Of a DNA stretch of 8,915 bases, positions 1 through 8,915 are shown piece after piece. The stretch spans positions 1 to 8,915 of the forward strand of contig JAJXDX010000055.1 in NCBI GenBank assembly GCA_021640185.1, given 5' to 3'. A program made the position numbers and the translations under genes. Numbering within the stretch: position 1 is the first letter of the stretch; every line of letters begins with the position of its first letter. The notes beneath the pieces were generated by a model, which was not told where the DNA came from, searched no databases, and saw only the letters and a list, made by a program, of their open reading frames with translations. Origin of the DNA: Oscillospiraceae bacterium. Lineage in GTDB: Bacteria; Bacillota; Clostridia; Oscillospirales; Acutalibacteraceae.

Positions 1-1007
<1,007 letters not shown>

Positions 1008-1026
1008 AGCGGATCACGCCTCCCCT
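1008..1026 (-). promoter_or_regulatory. rpoB-rpoC junction with rpoC ribosome binding site
   Basis: The 19-base gap between the rpoB stop and the rpoC start carries AGGGGAGG on the minus strand, a strong Shine-Dalgarno about 11 bases before the first ATG. No promoter or terminator fits in the gap, so the two genes should be co-transcribed. Confidence 0.8.
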
Positions 1027-4740
<3,714 letters not shown>

Positions 4741-4871
4741 AGGCCAGATCACTCCTGTCTTGTTTTTCCCGGGCGCGCCGCTGCCGCGCCCGCCGCTGTC
4801 GGACATCGCTTTACATCCGTGCCCTTCGCGCACGCCGCGCCCGATCGAAAAGCCGGAAGTAAAAATTCCTC

Positions 4872-4901
4872 TTGACTTTTCCCGGAGCTTTGTGCTATAC
4901 T
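4872..4901 (+). promoter_or_regulatory. Plus-strand sigma-A type promoter inside the rpoB leader
   Basis: TTGACT (4872-4877), an 18-base spacer and TATACT (4896-4901), with TGC directly before the -10 (an extended -10, TGn). It points away from rpoB and towards the rpoB promoter, with a predicted start near 4908. No plus-strand coding gene follows for more than 3 kb. The product would be a short non-coding or antisense transcript, or the match is chance. The -10 sits within an inverted repeat (4894-4911). Confidence 0.5.
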
Positions 4902-4911
4902 GCTGTATAGC
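4894..4911. repeat. 7-bp perfect inverted repeat over the plus-strand -10 element
   Basis: GCTATAC (4894-4900), loop TGCT (4901-4904), GTATAGC (4905-4911). It covers the -10 and start area of the plus-strand promoter and would also form a small hairpin in the rpoB leader RNA. It may be a regulator site or simply a leader hairpin; no known operator is recognised. Confidence 0.6.
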
Positions 4912-4946
4912 AAAAGGGCATAGTCCGCATATTAAAGCAGTATATT

Positions 4947-4975
4947 ATAATACACGATATTCGTCCGTCTGTCAA
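4947..4975 (-). promoter_or_regulatory. rpoB-rpoC promoter (sigma-A type)
   Basis: On the minus strand: a perfect TTGACA -35 (4970-4975), a 17-base spacer and TATTAT -10 (4947-4952, five of six consensus bases). A perfect TATAAT also overlaps at 4944-4949, but with a 20-base spacer. The predicted start is near 4940. A CCCCG/CGGGG inverted repeat (4977-4991) lies next to the -35 hexamer, and A/T tracts lie further upstream. A near-consensus promoter fits the high demand for RNA polymerase subunits. Confidence 0.85.
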
Positions 4976-5006
4976 CCCCCGAATCGCGGGGTCGGCGGAT
5001 TTTTTT
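4964..5006 (+). terminator. Possible plus-strand intrinsic terminator overlapping the rpoB -35
   Basis: Outer stem TCCGTC (4964-4969) with GGCGGA (4994-4999), inner stem CCCCG (4977-4981) with CGGGG (4987-4991), then seven T (5000-5006). The internal loop is uneven (7 and 2 bases) and one pair is G-U, so the fold is imperfect. It reads as a terminator only on the plus strand. Confidence 0.35.
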
Positions 5007-5087
5007 GCACCTTTTTTGCCCCAAAATGCCGTTTTTGTCCCCGTTTTGGCACAAAACGGGCAAAAACCGGCGCGAAACGACGCAAAA
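5000..5087. other. Helically phased A/T-tract array (probable curved DNA) upstream of the rpoB promoter
   Basis: Nine runs of three to seven A or T are centred at about 5003, 5014.5, 5024.5, 5034, 5045.5, 5054.5, 5064, 5076 and 5085.5. The mean spacing is 10.3 bases, close to one helical turn. Such phased tracts are known to bend DNA. Relative to the predicted rpoB start they span about -60 to -147, a place where curved DNA can raise promoter strength. They stand out against GC-rich surroundings. Confidence 0.65.
5028..5071. repeat. Long imperfect hairpin between terminator and rpoB promoter
   Basis: Inner arms CCCGTTTTG (5040-5048) and CAAAACGGG (5052-5060) pair perfectly around a GCA loop. 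Outer arms GCCGTTTTTG (5028-5037) and CAAAAACCGGC (5061-5071) pair with one bulged C, and a TC bulge separates the arms on the left. About 19 bp pair in all. It contains part of the phased A/T tracts. It may add to termination of the spoIIE unit or be a by-product of the tract arrangement. Confidence 0.6.
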
Positions 5088-5131
5088 CAGCCGTCCCGTC
5101 CGGCCGATCGGCCGAACGGGACGGCTGTTTT
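5084..5131 (-). terminator. Strong bidirectional terminator after the spoIIE-TipAS unit
   Basis: A perfect 16-bp stem (5084-5099 with 5116-5131) begins with AAAA and ends with TTTT, so it can terminate on either strand. The arms continue inward past one C-A mismatch through CGGCC/GGCCG to a GATC loop, about 21 paired positions in all. On the minus strand it lies ~94 bases after the TipAS-like stop codon and ~110 bases before the rpoB -35, separating that unit from rpoB. On the plus strand it would stop any antisense transcript. Confidence 0.9.
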
Positions 5132-5224
5132 CTTCCCGCCGGGCGGCGGAAAACACGAATGGATGTTCGGATTTTCGACGGATGAAACACACGGTGGCGT
5201 TGTTCGGAAAACACAATCCCCCGC

Positions 5225-5566
5225 TCATCTCACCTCGCAGTAAGCGGCGATCGCGGCGGCGGCGAATGCCGCCGTCCCTTCGCCGCCCGCGGCATCGATC
5301 CGGCGGGCGAACCGCTCGTCGGCGGCATAGAGCTGTCCCAGTCCGGACAGGATAGGCGTGGTGCAGGGGTAAAAGTGCGCGGTGATGTATTGCTGCAATG
5401 CGCAGACGGCGCTGCGCACCTCCGGCGAGCCGAGCGGCGCGCCGCGCAGCGCGCCCATGGCGGCCAGCTGCAAAAGCAGCCCGTCGGCGGCAGCATCGTC
5501 CCGGCAGGCGCTTGTTTCGGCTGCGCGGGCCGCCGTTTTGGTATCGTCAACAGCGGAAAATGACAT
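5225..5566 (-). CDS. Small stand-alone TipAS-like domain protein
   Basis: 113 residues, predicted cytosolic. Residues ~28-110 resemble the C-terminal half of the TipAS antibiotic-recognition domain, which in TipA-type MerR regulators binds thiopeptides. Signature parts are GSPEV (46-50), a helix ending in HFYPC (64-68), then GLGQLYAADERF (75-86) and a final Ala-rich helix ending AYCEV. There is no MerR helix-turn-helix, so it cannot act as a regulator by itself. The ATG at 5564-5566 has AAGGAG 8 bases upstream. The gene follows spoIIE by 31 bases and a strong terminator comes after it. It may bind a ligand or peptide, or be a remnant of a MerR-TipAS gene. The family call comes from recognised motifs; the function is unknown. 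The first ~27 residues match nothing I know. Confidence 0.75.
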   Translation of the reverse strand: MSFSAVDDTKTAARAAETSACRDDAAADGLLLQLAAMGALRGAPLGSPEVRSAVCALQQYITAHFYPCTTPILSGLGQLYAADERFARRIDAAGGEGTAAFAAAAIAAYCEVR

Positions 5567-5597
5567 GGCGATCTCTCCTTTTCCTTATTTTGATCGG

Positions 5598-7946
5598 TCA
5601 GCCCTCCGGCGCAGCGCCGTTTTCGGTCAGGCGCAGGGCGACGGCGGTGATGTCGTCCGGATGGTCGCCCTGCGCGGCGAAGGCGGCCTCCGCCACCCGG
5701 TCGGCCAACTGCTGCATGGAGCAGTCCGGCGGCAGCGCGCGCAGCAACTCCTCGACGGGCGAAAGCCCGGCGCACAGCGCGCCGTCACTGATCAGCAGCA
5801 GCACGTCGCCGGGGCAGAGCCTGTCCCGGCCGTGTGAAAAGCGGGCATCCGGCAGGATGCCGACCGGCAGCGACGACTGCTCCAGCCGCGACACGCGCCC
5901 GCCGGACAGCAGCAGCGACGGCGCTGCCCCCGCCTTGTACAGCGTCAGGCGGCCGCCGTTCAGGTCGACCTCGGCGGCGTCGAGGGTGGCCAGACTTTCC
6001 TCCTCGCACTTGACCAGCAGGGCGGCGTTGACCATCGGCAGGATGTCGTCCGGCAGGAAGCCGCCCTGCCACAGCCGCGCCGTCAGCCCGACGGTCATCG
6101 CACCGTCGACGGCGGCGCGGCCGCCGCTGCCCATGCCGTCGCTCAGCAGCGCCACGGCGGTGCTGCCGCACGGGAACAGGCGCACGGCATCGCCGCACAG
6201 CTTTTCGCCCACGCAGCAGCGCTGTGCGGCACCTTGCTCCAGCGCATAGCGCGTGCGCTCCGTCACCGTCACGCGGACGCGCCCGCCCCCGGCAACGATC
6301 TGCGGCGCGGCCAATGCGCGGCCGCAGGTATCCTCCAGTTCCCGCCATGCGCGGCCGCCGCGCGACAGCGGAGCGGCCGTGTCCTCGTCCCCGGTCAGGG
6401 ACAGCTGCACGGTCAGCCGGCCGGCGGGATCGAACGCGCAGACGCACGCCCGCACCGGCAGGCCGCGCTCCTCGCACAGGGCCGAAACGCGCGCCGAAAG
6501 CTCGCCGTCCGTGCGGTGCGGCGCGCGTGCCTCGTCGGCTGCGCCGTGCAGCAGCCCGCCAAGGCCGGACAGGCGGCCGCCGACCGCGCTTTGGATGTCG
6601 CGCAGGCGGCTCCATGCCGCCTGCCGCGCCACGCACGCGGCATAGCCGCGGTCAAGGCGTTCGGCCAGCCGTTCCGCCTGACGGCAGTGGGCGCCGAGGC
6701 CGTCCGGCAGATCCTGCACGGCGATGCCGCCCTGCTGCCGCAGCAGCTGCGCCGCATCGGCGAACGCCGCCTGCGTTTGCTGCGCGCGCTGCTCCCAGCA
6801 CAGCGCATACAGCGGGCAGACCGCGCACAGCTCCTGTGCCGCCGTGCGGCACACCGCCTCGGCATCCGGCGCACCGTGGCGCGACAGGCGCGCCGACACC
6901 TCCGCCACCGTGGCGGAGATGTCGTCCACCGCCTGCGCCGCCCCCTCCAGACGCAGGGCGGTCAGCTGCCGCTGCCCGGCGGCGGCCGGATCTTCCCGCT
7001 GCAGCGGCAGCAGACGGCACAGCCGGGCCACCGCCCGTTTCGGCAGCAGCAGATACACCGCCCCGGCCGCGAGCAGCTCCAACAGGCGCAGCAGGATCGT
7101 TTCGTCCGTGCCGGTGAGGGCAAGCACGCCCGCACCGCATAAAAAGGCCAGCACCTGCGCCGCGCGGCCGAAGCGCTCGAACACCCCGGCGAGCAGCCCG
7201 CCGAACGTCAGCGCCGCCGCCAGCACCGCCTGCTCCGGCGCGGCCAGCAGCGTGGCCGTGCCGACGACCGCACCGGCCAAACAGCCGCCGTGCACCCGGC
7301 CCTCGCGGGCACACAGCAAGATCAGCAGCGCCGCCGCTGCGCGTCCGGGCGCGAAGCCGGAGATCGTCAGCGTCGCGGCCGCCATGACGGCGGCCGCGCC
7401 GGTGAACAGCACGCACGCCTGCCGCACCGCCGTGCCCGGCTCCGCCGCGCCGGACAGGCGCGCACCGTCCGTCCGCAGGGCGACGCGGAACGCGGACGCG
7501 CAGCCTGCGGCCACGATGCACTCGGTGCCGAGCAGCAGCACGCCGTAACCGTCCAAGCCGCGCCCGCCCTGTACGATCAGCCCCGTGACGAGGCACGCGG
7601 CGGCCGCCGTCAGCGGCGGCACGGCGGCACTGTCCCGCCAGCGCGGCACGCTGCCCGCGATCCAGCGCAGGCCGCCCGCCACGCCGACGGCGGCGATGTA
7701 GCGCAGCGGCGACGTTCCGCCGGCCAGCAGATAGCCCGCCGCGGCGGCGAGCGATACCGGCAGCACGGCGATGTCCGCCGCCGCGGCCAGCGCGACCCCG
7801 AAGGGGGACAGCACCCCGTACAGCGCCGCGCGCGGCAAAAGCAGCGCCAGCAAACAGCGCAGCAGCACGGCTGCCGCCCGCACACTGCGCTCGTCGCGCG
7901 GCGCGCCGGCGGCCTGTCCGGCGGCGCAGGAGCTTTTCGTGCCCAT
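5598..7946 (-). CDS. spoIIE: Stage II sporulation protein E (membrane PP2C-type serine phosphatase)
   Basis: SpoIIE dephosphorylates the anti-anti-sigma factor SpoIIAA, releasing sigma-F in the forespore, and interacts with FtsZ at the polar septum. The ATG at 7944-7946 (782 residues, near the 827 of B. subtilis) has AAAGGAAAGGA about 8 bases upstream; a GTG 36 bases earlier lacks such a site and would precede the predicted transcription start. Residues ~20-303 are a very hydrophobic Ala/Leu-rich region of roughly eight to ten membrane segments. A linker with a CAVCPLYALCW cysteine motif (374-384), typical of SpoIIE, follows. The C-terminal PP2C domain (~580-775) shows SDGMGSGG (602-609), ISDGALC (719-725) and HPDDITAV (762-769), which include the metal-binding aspartates. 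All key motifs are intact, so it should be active. The TipAS-like gene follows at 31 bases. Confidence 0.95.
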   Translation of the reverse strand: MGTKSSCAAGQAAGAPRDERSVRAAAVLLRCLLALLLPRAALYGVLSPFGVALAAAADIAVLPVSLAAAAGYLLAGGTSPLRYIAAVGVAGGLRWIAGSVPRWRDSAAVPPLTAAAACLVTGLIVQGGRGLDGYGVLLLGTECIVAAGCASAFRVALRTDGARLSGAAEPGTAVRQACVLFTGAAAVMAAATLTISGFAPGRAAAALLILLCAREGRVHGGCLAGAVVGTATLLAAPEQAVLAAALTFGGLLAGVFERFGRAAQVLAFLCGAGVLALTGTDETILLRLLELLAAGAVYLLLPKRAVARLCRLLPLQREDPAAAGQRQLTALRLEGAAQAVDDISATVAEVSARLSRHGAPDAEAVCRTAAQELCAVCPLYALCWEQRAQQTQAAFADAAQLLRQQGGIAVQDLPDGLGAHCRQAERLAERLDRGYAACVARQAAWSRLRDIQSAVGGRLSGLGGLLHGAADEARAPHRTDGELSARVSALCEERGLPVRACVCAFDPAGRLTVQLSLTGDEDTAAPLSRGGRAWRELEDTCGRALAAPQIVAGGGRVRVTVTERTRYALEQGAAQRCCVGEKLCGDAVRLFPCGSTAVALLSDGMGSGGRAAVDGAMTVGLTARLWQGGFLPDDILPMVNAALLVKCEEESLATLDAAEVDLNGGRLTLYKAGAAPSLLLSGGRVSRLEQSSLPVGILPDARFSHGRDRLCPGDVLLLISDGALCAGLSPVEELLRALPPDCSMQQLADRVAEAAFAAQGDHPDDITAVALRLTENGAAPEG

Positions 7947-7983
7947 GTTATCCGTCCTTTCCTTTCCGTTTCGTTGCGTCACC

Positions 7984-8016
7984 AGTATGCGCCCGGCAGG
8001 CCGCGAGACGTGTCAC
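7984..8016 (-). promoter_or_regulatory. Candidate spoIIE promoter with 21-base spacer
   Basis: GTGACA (8011-8016) and CATACT (7984-7989) on the minus strand are separated by 21 bases, with a predicted start near 7977, ~30 bases before the spoIIE ATG. The B. subtilis spoIIE promoter is a sigma-A promoter with an overlong spacer (21 bp) that needs Spo0A~P. A TGTCGGA at 8044-8050 matches the 0A box core TGTCGAA in six of seven bases. The hexamers are imperfect, so this is tentative. Confidence 0.4.
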
Positions 8017-8119
8017 ATCCGGGCAGCGGATCGGCGCGTCCCGTGTCGGATCGGTGCCGCGCGGGAAAAGAAGCGCGCATCGCAGCGAAAGCGGTCGCAC
8101 CGCGTCGCGCAACAAGGCA

Positions 8120-8148
8120 TTGACAGGCGCGTCGGTTTGCGGTAAGAT
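8120..8148 (+). promoter_or_regulatory. Promoter of the alpha/beta hydrolase gene
   Basis: Perfect TTGACA (8120-8125), 17-base spacer, TAAGAT (8143-8148). The predicted start near 8155 leaves a ~26-base leader holding the ribosome site. A sigma-A type promoter with a weaker -10. Confidence 0.7.
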
Positions 8149-8166
8149 GAGGGGGAACGAAGGAAA

Positions 8167-8173
8167 AAGGAGG
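8167..8173 (+). promoter_or_regulatory. Ribosome binding site of the hydrolase gene
   Basis: AAGGAGG, seven bases before the ATG at 8181, close to the full anti-16S complement. It fixes the start codon. Confidence 0.85.
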
Positions 8174-8180
8174 GAAAGAG

Positions 8181-8915
8181 ATGCAGGAGAGCGAATGGAA
8201 CGGCTATCGCCGGCTCGACTTCACCGTAGACGGGCGCGACAGCCTGCTGATCGTGCCGGAGCATCCTCTGCCGGGCGACCCATGGGTGTGGCGCACGGAA
8301 TTCTTCGGCGCGTTCGACACCGTCGACCGTGCGCTGTTAAACAAGGGCTGGCACATTGCCTATCACAAGGTCAGCGATATGTACGGCTGCCAAAGGGCGG
8401 TGGAATACCTGCGTGCTTTCCAAGATCATGTGGAGCAGCATTTCCACCTGAGCCTGCACCCGGTGCTGTTCGGCTTTTCGCGCGGGGGACTGTATGCCGT
8501 CAACTATGCGGTGGCGTACCCCGGCCGCGTGGGCGGGCTGTATCTGGACGCGCCGGTGCTGGACATCCGCTCGTGGCCCGGCGGACTGGGCTGCGGGGAC
8601 GGCGACCCCGACTGCTGGGCGCAGTGCAAGGCGCTGTACGGCCTGACGGACGATTCCGCGCCCGGCTTTGCGCAAAACCCGCTTGATCAGGCGGCCAGAC
8701 TGGCCGCGTGCGGCATCCCGGTCGTGGGCGTGGCGGGGCTGGCGGACACCACCGTCCCGTACAGCGAGAACCTGCAGCGCTTCACACCGCGGTTCCGCGC
8801 GGCGGGCGGCAAGATCCGCGTGATCGAAAAACCCGGCTGTGCGCACCACCCCCACTCGCTGGAGGATCCCGAGCCGGTGGTAGCGTTCGCGGAAGACCAT
8901 TGCATACGCCGCTGA
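8181..8915 (+). CDS. Alpha/beta hydrolase (probable esterase), complete
   Basis: 244 residues with no signal peptide or membrane segment, so probably cytosolic. The fold is shown by a nucleophile elbow GFSRGG with Ser100, a likely acid Asp189 in GLADTTVP, and a likely catalytic His in CAHHPHSLEDP (220-230; His222 or His223). Other family marks are PWVWRTEFFGAF (34-45), the LLNKGWHIAYHKVSDMYG block (52-69), and LDAPVLDIRSWPGG (122-135). The pattern WRxxFxG / GxSRGGL / DxPVxDIxSWPGG / HHPHSL recalls hydrolases often found near carbohydrate-degradation genes, where they may remove acyl groups from sugars. The substrate cannot be read here. It has its own promoter and is divergent from spoIIE, and its TGA is the last codon of the window. 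The hydrolase fold is sure, the specific role is not. Confidence 0.93.
   Translation: MQESEWNGYRRLDFTVDGRDSLLIVPEHPLPGDPWVWRTEFFGAFDTVDRALLNKGWHIAYHKVSDMYGCQRAVEYLRAFQDHVEQHFHLSLHPVLFGFSRGGLYAVNYAVAYPGRVGGLYLDAPVLDIRSWPGGLGCGDGDPDCWAQCKALYGLTDDSAPGFAQNPLDQAARLAACGIPVVGVAGLADTTVPYSENLQRFTPRFRAAGGKIRVIEKPGCAHHPHSLEDPEPVVAFAEDHCIRR

Larger units (their letters stand above)
4741..4940 (-). promoter_or_regulatory. Long 5' leader of the rpoB mRNA with hairpin and ribosome binding site
   Basis: If transcription starts about 7 bases after the predicted -10 element, the rpoB leader is ~200 bases. It ends with AGGAG (4752-4756) as the ribosome site. A GC-rich hairpin of 7 bp with a 7-base loop (arms 4785-4791 and 4771-4777) lies just upstream of it. 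The hairpin is not followed by a T run on this strand, so it does not look like an attenuator. A possible mini-ORF of 11 codons (MRTMPFCYTAV) starts at 4930, but I see no ribosome site for it. I recognise no known riboswitch or ribosomal-protein leader. Confidence 0.5.
4908..5006 (+). ncRNA. Candidate short antisense/divergent RNA over the rpoB promoter
   Basis: This is inferred only from a plus-strand promoter (4872-4901) followed ~60 bases later by a terminator-like structure ending in a seven-T run (5000-5006). The expected RNA is ~100 bases, crosses the rpoB promoter and overlaps the first ~30 bases of the rpoB leader in antisense. It has no convincing ORF and matches no RNA family I know. 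It could act by transcription interference or have no function. Confidence 0.25.

Noticed and set aside
4771..4791. GC-rich hairpin before the rpoB ribosome site as an attenuator
   Set aside because: On the rpoB strand it is followed by GGGAAAAACA, not by T residues, so it does not look like an intrinsic terminator.
4928..4930. 11-codon leader peptide ORF at the start of the rpoB mRNA
   Set aside because: It starts only ~10 bases after the predicted transcription start, has no ribosome site, and shows no run of one amino acid that would suggest attenuation.
4908..5131. 6S RNA or another known structured RNA on the plus strand
   Set aside because: The ends do not pair into a long closed rod and a T7 run interrupts the region; no known family pattern was recognised.
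5147..5214. Direct repeat CGGAAAACAC (5147-5156 and 5205-5214)
   Set aside because: Only 10 bases, two copies, in the 3' untranslated part after the TipAS-like gene; easily chance.
5132..5224. Small gene between the TipAS-like stop and the terminator
   Set aside because: The frames open across this stretch overlap the terminator and have no ribosome site or recognisable protein features; it is best read as a 3' untranslated region.
7947..7982. Upstream GTG start of spoIIE adding 12 residues
   Set aside because: No clear ribosome site for the GTG, whereas the ATG at 7946 has AAAGGAAAGGA at a fitting distance; the extension would also lie across the predicted transcription start.
5398..8145. 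Several long plus-strand frames opposite spoIIE (for example 6224-7117 and 7290-8123)
   Set aside because: Arg/Ala/Pro-rich translations typical of GC-rich shadow frames; the SpoIIE frame on the other strand carries all recognisable motifs.

Overview
The window reads as chromosome of a GC-rich, low-GC-lineage-derived Firmicute. A spoIIE homologue (sporulation phosphatase) points to an endospore-forming lineage. RpoB has the compact size of about 1,237 residues and the acidic tail common in Clostridia, and the wording of its Rif region and neighbouring blocks resembles Oscillospiraceae/Ruminococcaceae. Order Oscillospirales is my best guess, not a proof.

Layout, left to right. Positions 1-1007 (minus) hold the first ~335 codons of rpoC, running off the window edge, with an in-frame TAG at 45-47 inside a near-invariant block. 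Positions 1027-4740 (minus) hold a complete rpoB, 19 bases upstream of rpoC in the same transcript. Positions 4741-5224 are a long intergenic region: a ~200-base rpoB leader, a strong sigma-A type rpoB promoter, an opposing plus-strand promoter with a possible short transcript, a phased A/T-tract array and a long bidirectional terminator hairpin. Positions 5225-5566 (minus) hold a small stand-alone TipAS-like domain protein. Positions 5598-7946 (minus) hold spoIIE, 31 bases upstream of the TipAS-like gene and probably co-transcribed with it. Positions 7947-8180 are a divergent promoter region. Positions 8181-8915 (plus) hold an alpha/beta hydrolase that ends on the last base of the window.

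How the parts relate. rpoB-rpoC form one transcription unit encoding the two large RNA polymerase subunits. Here it is not preceded by rplJ-rplL but by a terminator and the spoIIE-TipAS unit, so it seems to rely on its own promoter. The spoIIE-TipAS unit and the hydrolase are divergently transcribed and share a ~200-base control region. The most interesting non-coding area is 4870-5131. The most suspicious sequence is 21-47, where three changes at near-invariant RpoC positions fall within nine codons at the window edge. I see no mobile element, CRISPR array, tRNA or rRNA.
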